NCBI RefSeq assembly: GCF_011046025.1 | Contig: NZ_CP047640.1 | Span: 1-64,000, forward strand | From: Proteus sp. ZN5 | Lineage (GTDB): Bacteria > Pseudomonadota > Gammaproteobacteria > Enterobacterales > Enterobacteriaceae | Direction of reading: 5' to 3' | DNA: 64,000 bases | In this document: positions 32,750 through 40,717 of the stretch, one piece after another | Numbering within the stretch: the stretch's first letter is position 1 | Layout: each line of letters begins with the position of its first letter | Position numbers and translations under genes: made by a program | The notes under the pieces: model-generated | Told to the model about the DNA's origin: nothing | The model's input: only the letters and a program-made list of their open reading frames with translations | The model's database searches: none

Positions 32750-33106
32750 GATAACTGTCTCAGCCACGTAGGCGTAGGGGTGATTGAAGGCTTCCTTCTC
32801 CACGTACTCATGCAACCGCAGCGTCATGCGGAAGCCGTCCACCATCTCCGGTAGCTGGGGCCTGAAGGTGGTCTTGCAGGCCCGGCAGGTGTACCGGCGA
32901 CGAACTACCCAGAGGGTGACCCGCTTGCCGTGGATGGGCAGGTCACGATAGGGAACATCACGCTTGCCGAACCGCACGAACTCACCCTGCACGCAGCACC
33001 CCTCGCAGGCTACTGGTGTAGGTGCTTCAAGCCGAAAATGTATGTCTTCATTCTGCTCATCAGAATCCACCAACTGGTAACCAGGAAGGCTTAACGAATT
33101 AATCAT
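32750..33106 (-). pseudogene. ISL3-family transposase, N-terminal fragment
   Basis: About 119 residues from ATG 33106. The N-terminal zinc ribbon of ISL3 transposases is clear: CEGCCVQGEF (about residue 34) and YTCRACKTTFRP (about 72-83), followed by FNHPYAYVAETV where the helix-turn-helix should begin. The frame then enters AT-rich Tn554-type DNA near 32750. The rest of the gene is at 29171-29585; a middle part of about 150 or more residues is absent. Confidence 0.85.
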
Positions 33107-33118
33107 CTCCCGCCTTGA

Positions 33119-34153
33119 TCAGAAAAACAGGTAGGTGGCGTAACCGGCAATCATCGCCATAGCAAAAATGACTGCTAAAAACGCCGCTAAAAGCTTCAGC
33201 GTGAACAAAGAGCGCAACAGAATGAGCTCAGTCAGGCTGGCTCCGGCACTGCCGATGATCAACGCAAGCACCGTCCCGGCACCCACGCCTTTGGCCATCA
33301 GAGCCGCTGCCAGAGGTATGACGGCTTCAGCGCGAATATACAACGGCACGCCGATGACAGCGGCAACTGGAATGGCAAAGGGATTATCTGGGCCTGCATA
33401 CTGCTCCAATAAGTCAGTGGGCATGAAACCATAGATCACGCTGCCAATCGCAATAGCGATGAGCAGGTAAGGCAACACATCGATAAAGTCCGACCAAGCT
33501 TCCCGCCACACACCATTGTACTTCCCTTCTTTCTTAACCGTGACAGTGGGTTGACTGTCACAGCATTCGCTAGACGTAGAGACTGTTGTCTTCCTATCAG
33601 CCCCGCAAGAAGCCGTCTTCGGAGTGGTGTCGCAGCTGTTGGTGCCGCAACTCGATGCGGTCGATGTAGCACTGCACGGGCTTGCTGATGAACTACATCC
33701 ACTGCTCTCTTGTGTCGCCGTCCGGCGCACATAACGCTCGAAGCCAAGCGTGTGAAGCAGCCATCCGGCACCTACCGCGACCACCAAAGCGGCGAGCACA
33801 TAGATAGCAGTAAGTGTCCATCCAAACGTGGCAACCAGCAGGCCGACGACGATAGGATTCAGCAACGGAGATGTGAAAAGAAACACCATCATCGGCCCAA
33901 AACCGGCCCGTGCCTGAATCAACCCTTTCAACATGGGGATAGTCGAGCAACTACAGAAGGGCGTTATAGCTCCTAAACCAGCAGCAAGAAAATAGCCTCG
34001 CTTCCCACTGGAAGTCAGTAACGCTTCCACCTTGGATGGTGGGATGTGACGTTGAAGAACTCCGACCAGCAAGCTAATGCCAATGAATAAAACCGATAGC
34101 TCGATAGCGAGAAAGGCGAACATGCCTAGAGCGTCTTGGAGTTGAGGTGACAT
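33119..34153 (-). CDS. DUF318/ArsP-type permease with Cys-rich loop
   Basis: 344 residues, eight or so membrane helices in two halves. Each half has a DUF318 signature: TPFCSCSTIPMLKGL (about residues 64-78) and the C-terminal PLYIRAEAVIPLAAAL region. The FCSCST motif resembles the Cys pair of ArsP, the organoarsenical exporter. Between the halves (about residues 147-200) lies a hydrophilic Ser/Thr/Cys-rich loop with at least ten Cys, unusual for the family. It lies 12 bp upstream of the ISL3 transposase and is divergent from the ArsR gene. A metal(loid) substrate is likely, not proven. Confidence 0.75.
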   Translation of the reverse strand: MSPQLQDALGMFAFLAIELSVLFIGISLLVGVLQRHIPPSKVEALLTSSGKRGYFLAAGLGAITPFCSCSTIPMLKGLIQARAGFGPMMVFLFTSPLLNPIVVGLLVATFGWTLTAIYVLAALVVAVGAGWLLHTLGFERYVRRTATQESSGCSSSASPCSATSTASSCGTNSCDTTPKTASCGADRKTTVSTSSECCDSQPTVTVKKEGKYNGVWREAWSDFIDVLPYLLIAIAIGSVIYGFMPTDLLEQYAGPDNPFAIPVAAVIGVPLYIRAEAVIPLAAALMAKGVGAGTVLALIIGSAGASLTELILLRSLFTLKLLAAFLAVIFAMAMIAGYATYLFF

Positions 34154-34171
34154 TCAATATTACTCCTATAT

Positions 34172-34249
34172 TTCTAGTTTTATCGAAATGATGTACGCAG
34201 CCTACTTGCGTTTATCCGACCTGTCAACTATAATTCTAGAAACATCGAA
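34172..34249. promoter_or_regulatory. Two matching boxes in the permease/arsR spacer
   Basis: TTCTAGTTTTATCGAA at 34172-34187 and TTCTAGAAACATCGAA at 34234-34249 share TTCTAGNNNNATCGAA, an imperfect dyad. One lies 18 bp ahead of the permease start, the other 15 bp ahead of the regulator ATG. They are good candidates for ArsR-family operators controlling both genes. Confidence 0.65.
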
Positions 34250-34264
34250 TTATTGGGGCGTGCT

Positions 34265-34579
34265 ATGGATCACGAAAAGGTTGCAGCCAGCTTAGCTGAG
34301 CTAGGGAATAGTCACCGACTGTCCGTGTTCCGCTTTCTGGTCAAAGCTGGCCATGATGGGGCTTCGGTCGGAGATATCCAGAAGGGGCTGGGTATTCCTG
34401 CTTCGACGCTATCACATCACCTTGCGCGCATGGCCAAGGTAGGGCTGATCCGGCAGGAGAAACATAGCCGCACGATTGTCTGTATACCCGAGTATGGGCA
34501 CCTAGAGAATTTGATCGGTTTCTTACAAGAGGAATGTTGTGCAGGTGTCCGGATTGCGCATGAACCAGAACCGCTTTGA
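34265..34579 (+). CDS. ArsR/SmtB-family repressor
   Basis: 104 residues from the ATG at 34265 (MDHEKVAASLAELG); a TTG 12 bp earlier is a weaker start. Winged helix with SVGDIQKGLGIPASTLSHHLARM as recognition region (about residues 35-57). It lacks the ELCVC metal box of ArsR/SmtB; near the C-terminus is ECCAGVRIAHE with a Cys pair (about 90-91), a possible sensor site as in variant ArsR proteins. It is divergent from the permease and probably represses it. Confidence 0.82.
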   Translation: MDHEKVAASLAELGNSHRLSVFRFLVKAGHDGASVGDIQKGLGIPASTLSHHLARMAKVGLIRQEKHSRTIVCIPEYGHLENLIGFLQEECCAGVRIAHEPEPL

Positions 34580-34682
34580 CGCTTGCCCAGCTCTCGCTGT
34601 CCTCCCTAGTCAGCATCGCTATGAAGACTCAGGCGAAGGTGGAAACAGAAAATTGGCAGTAGAGTAGGCTGAAGAGGATCAA

Positions 34683-35363
34683 TCAGATAATCCGCTGAGA
34701 AAGATTTTCTTCTTTACATCTTTGACATTTTATCAACCAGAAATTCCGGATACCCTTTTTTTGTAAGATGCAAAATATTCTAACTAGATCGTTAACGGTG
34801 TCAGTCTTATTAAATCTAGTTGAATACTTACGAACTGAAACAGCATTATCCATTATTATTTTTTTGCCAAGATAGCGAGGATTATTACTCTTGTAATCCC
34901 ATGAGACAGATTGCAACGCATCCATCAATCCATTCTTAAATGAATCAGCTTTGTTAGCGCTTAAACTTGTAAAAGTGCTTAATGCATTCTCAAAGTTGAA
35001 TATAGGCGATTTCATATCGTAAAGGTCGTAATGTAACTTTTCTATTTGTTTATTGCTCATGATTGTTTTGATACCAGATTTATCAATAAACATTTTCCAT
35101 ATCTTTCTGTCTAACCAAAGTTCAAACCGTGTTCTGTTATCATCATCATTAGTATTTCTAGGGTATTGCAAATCAATTAAATCGTCCTCTATGCATTGGT
35201 GAGGAAAATGATTGTTGGTATTGGGAATTGTTTTTAATATTTCGATAGCCTCTGCTGCTTTAGAGAGTGATTCTTTATATAGGCTAATAGCATGTTCTCG
35301 GATTGCAATTACTCTGTCTATCTCAATTGATTCGATGATATTAGTATTGGTATTAAGGTTCAT
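34683..35363 (-). CDS. Unknown plasmid protein (226 residues)
   Basis: Very AT-rich gene. I prefer the ATG at 35363 (MNLNTNTNIIESIEIDRV); an ATG 33 bp upstream (35396) is also open. The N-terminal helix is followed by a region with ELWLDRKIWKMFIDKSGIKTIMSNKQIEKLHYDL, a pattern seen in DUF4942-like proteins of plasmids and islands, and the C-terminal Cys residues (IKCQRC) could bind zinc. The family call is weak. It is alone, with no partner on its strand. Confidence 0.55.
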   Translation of the reverse strand: MNLNTNTNIIESIEIDRVIAIREHAISLYKESLSKAAEAIEILKTIPNTNNHFPHQCIEDDLIDLQYPRNTNDDDNRTRFELWLDRKIWKMFIDKSGIKTIMSNKQIEKLHYDLYDMKSPIFNFENALSTFTSLSANKADSFKNGLMDALQSVSWDYKSNNPRYLGKKIIMDNAVSVRKYSTRFNKTDTVNDLVRIFCILQKKGIRNFWLIKCQRCKEENLSQRII

Positions 35364-35686
35364 TAATAAAATCCAATTTAATTTTTTATATGGCATACGT
35401 TAGGCGAGAAAAAATAGAAGTAGTACCATATCAAGCAAATAACAATAAAGATATATATTTGTCAAAGTGAAAACTTCATTATTTAATTAAAGATGAATAA
35501 TTAAGATTTAATTTAATTCTGTTAATTTGGTAATTAATTGTATAATGAATTGTTGTGTTTATATAAGTGGTGATATTGTATTTATCATTTTTACAAAAAT
35601 ATTGCTTTCAGCATTGTACGAATATATTATTAATTCTCAAATATAATTAATTACCACAGCTAATAATAATTAAACGAGGATGAGTC
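35364..35686. other. AT-rich divergent spacer
   Basis: Over 75% A+T by eye, between two divergent unknown genes. It should contain both promoters. The ribosome site CGAGGATGAG precedes the plus-strand gene. I see no RNA gene or strong repeat. Confidence 0.5.
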
Positions 35687-36106
35687 ATGAATACCTATAA
35701 TGTATCGTATAAGGTTAATCTTAATAACAATAACTATGCTCTAGCTTCATTTGATGTACAAGCAAAGTCTGAAAAGGAAGCGCGTAGAATAATAAGCAAG
35801 TCGAATATAGGTGTTGAAGAATATACTGTTACTGAGAAAGACTTTTTCTCGGTAACGTGGTGTGCTGAAGATATTCATGCAAGTATTGTTTCCGGTTGGG
35901 ATAGTGAAACAGAATTAGATGAATTTAATAAAACTGATCTTGATGTTTTCTATTTTAATTTAAGTGATAATGATAAAAAGAATTTTTGTTTAGATGTATT
36001 GGAGGCACTTAAAAACAACCATGATTGTAATTACGGTATTAATTGGGATGTAATTAAAATATCAGCAGATTCAAGTATGGATATATGGAAAAGATTAATT
36101 AATTAA
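35687..36106 (+). CDS. Unknown small acidic plasmid protein (139 residues)
   Basis: AT-rich gene with a good ribosome site. The N-terminal 55 residues (YKVNLNNNNYALASFDVQAKSEKEARRII) look like a small beta-alpha-beta module with an alternating hydrophobic pattern; the C-terminal half is acidic and helical. I recognise no family. Anti-restriction or regulatory proteins of conjugative plasmids have similar size and charge, but nothing specific supports this. Confidence 0.55.
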   Translation: MNTYNVSYKVNLNNNNYALASFDVQAKSEKEARRIISKSNIGVEEYTVTEKDFFSVTWCAEDIHASIVSGWDSETELDEFNKTDLDVFYFNLSDNDKKNFCLDVLEALKNNHDCNYGINWDVIKISADSSMDIWKRLIN

Positions 36107-36441
36107 GATTCAATATTAAATTACAGAAAAATAGTCAGAGCTTATTGTGTCTGGCTATCTTCCCCAAAGGGAAAGCCTCTACTTATTCGTAAAATACTGC
36201 ACAAAATGGCTGAAAAAAGTGAATGGATGCAAGTAGTGGCTTTTTAATATCATATATGCTTCGTCTAAGCGATTCTGAGCCACTTTAGCCTGTACGCCAA
36301 TGCTTATTCACGATGATGTGTGGAAGTCCTCTCAAAATCGCCCCTACGCTGTTTTTAAAGACAGGGAAAGGATCGCCTACGGCTCACAGTACCCCCTAAA
36401 AGATCGCCTACGGCTCACAGTAAACAAAAAAAACATAAAAA
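36107..36441. repeat. Gene-free region with a 21-bp direct repeat
   Basis: GATCGCCTACGGCTCACAGTA occurs at 36371-36391 and again at 36402-36422, 31 bp apart. A weaker relative, ATCGCCCCTACGC, is near 36338. No gene is apparent in this spacer. The copies end just after the stop of the MobI-like gene on the other strand. Confidence 0.6.
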
Positions 36442-36900
36442 TCAGCGAGTAACACCGATAACCGTTTTTCTTGTGCCCTTTTTCAAATGTGTAATTCTCA
36501 TTTTCAATGATTTAGTAATATTTTTGGTTTGCTTAATGTCAGCCCTGATAATTTTAAACTTATCCTCGTATTTTTGAATAAGTTGGCGTACTTCATCAGA
36601 CCGAATTGAAAAATAGCGTATGTCAAAATCGCCATTACCTGTGGTTGGAGCATTACGCATAGAGCCAACTTTTTTAGTCGCCTTGTTCATCACAACCATT
36701 CCCCATCGAATCCGTACTGAGCCCCTGTCGTTATGAATTACTGGCAGGTATGGGGAGAATAGCTGTTTGTTATTTATTTCTTGCATAAACTGTTGGATCA
36801 GATTTACCGCATTATCAGCGCATACAGTTATTGCTTCCTCACAGTCAGCAAGGATTGCTTCCAGCTTTAGCAATAACGCATCTTCATATGATACTGACAT
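36442..36900 (-). CDS. MobI-like conjugation protein (tentative)
   Basis: 152 residues from ATG 36900 (MSVSYEDALLLKLEAILADCEEA). The layout recalls MobI of IncC plasmids and SXT/R391 elements: an N-terminal helix pair, a beta segment RGSVRIRWGMVVMN, a Lys/Arg-rich C-terminus (KSLKMRITHLKKGTRKT). MobI works with oriT, which in those elements lies next to the gene. The repeat-rich spacer upstream (36913-37386) and the transglycosylase and FlhC-like genes fit such a context. By-eye similarity is limited. Confidence 0.45.
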   Translation of the reverse strand: MSVSYEDALLLKLEAILADCEEAITVCADNAVNLIQQFMQEINNKQLFSPYLPVIHNDRGSVRIRWGMVVMNKATKKVGSMRNAPTTGNGDFDIRYFSIRSDEVRQLIQKYEDKFKIIRADIKQTKNITKSLKMRITHLKKGTRKTVIGVTR

Positions 36901-37386
36901 GAATTTCAGCACTCCAGAAAAGGTTCAGAAAAAGTCATTTTAACATAAACTAATTATACCGTAACCACCCTATTGGTGACTTAATGTTTCGATTACACTA
37001 AGTCGTAACTACTGTTTTGGTGACTTAATACGTGAGATACATTAAGTCACCAAAACCCCCTTGGTGACTTAATGTTTTTTGAAAATGTGCCGATAACAAT
37101 TTTGGTGCAGAAGAAAGAATTGTCTTTCTTAAGCCATAAAACACCTATTTTCGACTTAATGCGAATGTTATTAATTTCTTTGGATAATAAGTATCATGCC
37201 ACTAATTATTTATATTATGTAACATGTTGAATATAAGTGAAATTTTACTCCCTCTCTGTTTACGCATACTGTAAATAAATGTATAATAAATTGCATTAGT
37301 CGTAGATAGTGTGTTGACGACTAATGTATGTCTTACTATAATTTATACTGATATATACGTATATGCTCAGAATAAGTGAGGGGAGG
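36901..37386. repeat. Spacer with TTGGTGACTTAAT repeats, candidate oriT/operator
   Basis: TTGGTGACTTAAT occurs directly at 36973-36985, 37017-37029 and 37061-37073 (44-bp period) and inverted at 37041-37053. The second and the inverted copy form a 13-bp perfect dyad with an 11-base loop. Partial relatives (CACTAAGTCGTAAC near 36997; CGACTTAATGCG near 37150) lie nearby. The spacer separates the MobI-like gene from the transglycosylase operon, so it may hold oriT or a regulator binding site. Confidence 0.65.
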
Positions 37387-37935
37387 ATGAAACGCTTTCT
37401 TCTGTTTTTAAGCATTTTTAATGCTGCGATTTGCGAGGCTGCTGTTGTAGATTTAACTAATACCTCGTGGGAAAAGCACGCTAAACAATGTAACCTCGAT
37501 CCGCTTTTACTCTATGCTATTGCTCTTAAAGAGAGCTCCCATAGAACAGGCGATAAATCCTTTGTTGCACCCCATCGCTATGCTTTAAATAACCCAATTA
37601 TGGGCTCTTATTATCCGGTGAACCGAGATGATGCTGTCCGAAAAGTGCGGGAATATGTAAGCGTTTCAGCATTGACTGATATCGGTATTAAACAAATTAA
37701 TTGGCGTTGGAACGGTAGTAATTATGTTTCTGACCCTGCTGAGTTATTAGATGTAGATAAGAACATTGAGTTATCAGCGAAGGTCTTGTGTCGAGCGATT
37801 GAACTATCTCCAAATGATATAGCGCAAGCCATCGGTAATTATCACACACCAAATCCAGCGTTAAAGAACAAAGCTAAAGAATATGGTGAATCAGTTCTGC
37901 TCATATGGAAAAGATTGAAAGAAAATGAACAATAA
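37387..37935 (+). CDS. VirB1-like lytic transglycosylase
   Basis: 182 residues from ATG 37387; the earlier in-frame ATG at 37363 would spoil the signal peptide. A signal peptide MKRFLLFLSIFNAAICEA is followed by an SLT-type domain: catalytic Glu in LLYAIALKESSHR (about residue 44), then IGIKQINWRWNG and IGNYHTPNP. It cleaves peptidoglycan in the periplasm for the conjugation channel. It heads an operon in which the next gene overlaps by 11 bp. Confidence 0.82.
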   Translation: MKRFLLFLSIFNAAICEAAVVDLTNTSWEKHAKQCNLDPLLLYAIALKESSHRTGDKSFVAPHRYALNNPIMGSYYPVNRDDAVRKVREYVSVSALTDIGIKQINWRWNGSNYVSDPAELLDVDKNIELSAKVLCRAIELSPNDIAQAIGNYHTPNPALKNKAKEYGESVLLIWKRLKENEQ

Positions 37936-38479
37936 AATAAATTGCTACAACACTGAAATGACTGATGTACTTTTCAGTTTATTAAGTAATTCTGAAAGAG
38001 TTGATAATAATCCATTTGTGATCGTCAATTCTGACAAAACCTGTTTTGTTGAAGATTTTTCCATTATGAGAGATTTTTTCAGTGGATTGAAAGTGCCTGC
38101 TTATATATTAAGCTACAAAGAGGATTCTCAGTCTTTATATACTAAGAAAGACCCAAATTTTAAAAAATCTCTGTTGGATGTTTCATTTTTGCGTTTAACA
38201 ATGCTAATTGAATCAGCAATTATTAACAGCATGTCTGGCACAGATACTAATCATTTCTTTTGGTTTAATGATTGTCAGTCATACAATACAATTAATAAGT
38301 TTTCTTTTAAGGAAATACTGTTTTCTTTGTATTCAAAGCAAATAAATATTTCTCCAATTTACAGACCTTCGATTATATCAACTAGATTAGTCGATAGTGA
38401 TGGTTATCATAAAAAATATGATGATGTATTATTCTATCTTAAATTTAGAGCGCGCTTATGTGGAAAGGTGTTTAAATGA
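37925..38479 (+). CDS. Unknown protein between transglycosylase and FlhC-like gene
   Basis: 184 residues, AT-rich, overlapping both neighbours (11 and 4 bp), so clearly operonic. In IncC and SXT-type elements this place is taken by the FlhD-like partner of the master activator. I see no FlhD signature; it is longer (FlhD about 116). A hydrophobic helix RLTMLIESAIINSM lies near residue 92. It could be a divergent partner subunit, but that rests only on position. Confidence 0.5.
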   Translation: MNNKINCYNTEMTDVLFSLLSNSERVDNNPFVIVNSDKTCFVEDFSIMRDFFSGLKVPAYILSYKEDSQSLYTKKDPNFKKSLLDVSFLRLTMLIESAIINSMSGTDTNHFFWFNDCQSYNTINKFSFKEILFSLYSKQINISPIYRPSIISTRLVDSDGYHKKYDDVLFYLKFRARLCGKVFK

Positions 38480-39036
38480 AATTAACTATTGCGCCAGAAG
38501 GTTATCAATTAGCAATTGATATGATAAAACTTGGATTTAGAAAGAATGTAATATTGTCTGAGATTCCAGCAATATCTCCACGTATGTATGGATGTTTACG
38601 AAATGATTCAGGAATTGATAATGAGGATAATGATTTTACGTTAGGGCGACTAAGAAAAATTAGCACTATATTAGCTAATCAACATGATAAACGATCTGCA
38701 ACTGATTTTTTACATGTATATTTAATGACTGCACAAGATCCAGAAAATAGATTGCAAATAGAAGAATTGGTTGGTGCTTATAAAGCATACCGCCATTTAT
38801 TTAATGTTCATTGTGGTTTCTTTGATGATCCATTAAAGAAACACATAATTGATCCGAACTTGGCATGGCAAATTGCAACCAATTACCGAAATGGAATAAT
38901 TGGTTTAACTGGCTGTTTTGAGTGTCGGCAGAAATATACCTATCTTACACACGAATCAGAGGATTCCTGCAATATGAAATGTCCTTATTGCTCTGAATCT
39001 AAAGAAAATGAATTCATTAATAATAAGGGTGAATAA
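38476..39036 (+). CDS. FlhC-like transcription activator (AcaC/SetC type)
   Basis: 186 residues. The N-terminal part (QLAIDMIKLGFRKNVILSEI) and the middle (ELVGAYKAYRHLF) follow FlhC, and the C-terminal zinc site is complete: Cys147, Cys150, Cys169, Cys172 (GCFEC ... KCPYC). Preceding it, LAWQIATNYRNGIIGL matches FlhC RAWTLVRFVESGLL in pattern. FlhC relatives AcaC and SetC switch on conjugation in IncC plasmids and SXT elements. I infer the same for this plasmid; target sites are unknown, and the repeats at 36973-37074 are one option. Confidence 0.7.
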   Translation: MKLTIAPEGYQLAIDMIKLGFRKNVILSEIPAISPRMYGCLRNDSGIDNEDNDFTLGRLRKISTILANQHDKRSATDFLHVYLMTAQDPENRLQIEELVGAYKAYRHLFNVHCGFFDDPLKKHIIDPNLAWQIATNYRNGIIGLTGCFECRQKYTYLTHESEDSCNMKCPYCSESKENEFINNKGE

Positions 39037-39347
39037 TGAAAAGTTGTAAAATGATTACAGGAATTCTATTTTCATTAGTGTTATCCGGCTGTGCTAATAA
39101 TGAAAATAGTAATTGGATATATAATAATGAGGCTTCAAAACCAGTGGTTGAAAATGGAAGTGAAGCTCTCAAAATTGCTAAATCAATAGGGTTGAATAAT
39201 CTAGATGATGATGCGGATAATTACACAATCTTTGCTGTGTTAGTACCAAGTCAGAAAGGAAATTCATTAAAAAAAATTAAGGAACCTATTGTTGTAAGCG
39301 ATACAAAAGGGATGGATCAGTTAAGAGAAATCATCTCACAAAGGTAA
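39036..39347 (+). CDS. Small lipoprotein after the FlhC-like gene
   Basis: 103 residues with lipobox FSLVLSGC (Cys at about residue 19). It overlaps the previous stop by 1 bp (TAATG), so it is the fourth gene of the operon. The mature part is soluble with a beta strand YTIFAVLVPS. The last codons and the TAA may come from the IS66-type end at 39344, so the native C-terminus could be longer. Function unknown. Confidence 0.6.
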   Translation: MKSCKMITGILFSLVLSGCANNENSNWIYNNEASKPVVENGSEALKIAKSIGLNNLDDDADNYTIFAVLVPSQKGNSLKKIKEPIVVSDTKGMDQLREIISQR

Positions 39348-40293
39348 CTATTCACCAAGGAGCTATTGACAGCAAATTTATGTGACTGAGTTAACTTGAT
39401 CCCACATTCAACTTGAGTGATCTTTTTGTGGTGGCAATCTGGAGGTATGAATAAGAAAACATTACCTCCACCGCCAGATTTCGATTCGCCTGAAGAGGCG
39501 AAAGATATCATCCACTTTTTATGGAATAAGTTGGCTGAGCTTGAAGATAGGCTAAACCAAAATAGTCGCAACTCTTCTGTGCCATCATCTCAACAACCCC
39601 TGCATAATAAAGCTAAAAATACTTCGCCGAATCGGAATAAATCTGGAAAAAAGCAAGGAGCTCAACCAGGTCATAAAGGCCATCGCCGACTGCTTCACCC
39701 TGTTGAAGACAGTGCCTCGGTTGAGCAATACTTACCGAATAAGATATGCCACTGCGGTGGGTGTGTTATTCCAAATAGAAAACCTTATAAACGACACCAA
39801 ATCTTTGACTTGCCAGATATCTCATACACGCTTGTTGAACATCAAATTTTTAAAGGCGAGTGCTCATGGTGTGGTGATAAACATCAAGCGGAGCTTCCAG
39901 AGTCTGTGCCCGATGTTCAAATGGGGCCAAATCTACATAGCTTTATCGCAATCCAAGCGACGCAGCACCACCAAAGCATAGGTAAAATACAATCTATGCT
40001 GAAAGACGTCTTCCAGCTTAACTTCTCAACAGGTGCAATATCTGCGGCGCAAGGACGAGTCACTGAATACTTAGCTGATACTCATACTCAAATTCATGAC
40101 ACAGTAAAAGCATCTAAACTGATTATGGCTGATGAGACTTCACATCAGCGCAATAATGATAAACGCTGGATGTGGGCCGCACTCAGCAATAACGTAGCCT
40201 TTTTCCAAATTAACAGCGGAAGAAACCAACATGCTGCCAAACGACTACTTGGTGAAGCGGTTTCACACCTTTTAGTGACTGACCAATATTCTG
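39344..40293 (+). mobile_element. IS66-family element, left part (truncated)
   Basis: Starts with GTAACTATTCACC at 39344; IS66 elements begin with GTAA. It has only a tnpC gene in the visible part, so it is of the single-gene ISBst12-like type. It is broken at 40293 by an IS5-family element. Confidence 0.75.
39447..40293 (+). pseudogene. tnpC: IS66-family transposase TnpC, N-terminal part
   Basis: ATG at 39447 after GGAGG. About 282 residues are present: a leading helix (HFLWNKLAELEDRLNQNSRNSS), a basic linker (GKKQGAQPGHKGHRR), the zinc motif CHCGG/CSWCGDKHQAELPE and the first catalytic Asp in LIMADETSHQR (about residue 232). The remaining DDE residues are lost at the junction 40293/40294. 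Confidence 0.88.
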
Positions 40294-40717
40294 GGCGTTG
40301 TTGCCTAAATCCATTGAACCTTTTCCAAGTTCTGCGATCTGATCCTTTGTGATGGCTAGAACGGTGGTGACATGGGTAAAGCAAAAAAGAAGATAACTAA
40401 CTGGGCGGAGTACAATAAGGCTCTGTGCAAGCGAGGGTCAGTTACGTTCTGGATAGATGACACCGCCATAGATGCGTGGCAATGCAAAACCCATCATGGC
40501 AAGCGTGGTAGAGGCTTTCAGTATTCAGACACAGCGATTGAAACTGCCTTGATGCTCAAGGGTATTTTCTCTCTGCCATTGCGTACACTTCAAGGCTTTA
40601 TTGACTCGATCTTCGAGTTATTGGATGTTCCGCTGACGTCCCCTGACTACACCTGTATCAGCAAACGCTCGAAGACGGTTCAGATTAAATATCGCAATAA
40701 ATCTAGAGGAGCTCTCC
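40294..40717 (+). pseudogene. IS5-family (IS903 group) element, left half
   Basis: The end repeat GGCGTTGTTGCCTAAATC is at 40294-40311 and the transposase starts at 40372 (MGKAKKKITNWAEYNKAL). The frame runs to about residue 115 (SKRSKTVQIKYRNKSRGALR) and then meets foreign sequence at about 40717. The continuation (HVAIDSTGLKVFGEGEW) is found 13.7 kb away at 54412, on the same strand. The intact relative at 58348 shows that these pieces are neighbours in the family (RGAIEHLAIDATGLKVYG). Confidence 0.85.

Larger units (their letters stand above)
29112..34600 (-). mobile_element. ISL3-family element with passenger genes, interrupted
   Basis: The element has a GGGGTATACGGATTT end at 29112, a transposase in two pieces (29171-29585 and 32750-33106), a permease and an ArsR regulator. 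ISL3-type elements with metal or arsenic passenger genes are known. The middle of the transposase is replaced by an IS91-family element and a Tn554-family remnant (29586-32749). I cannot find the matching second end; the change to AT-rich backbone falls at about 34600-34680. Confidence 0.7.
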
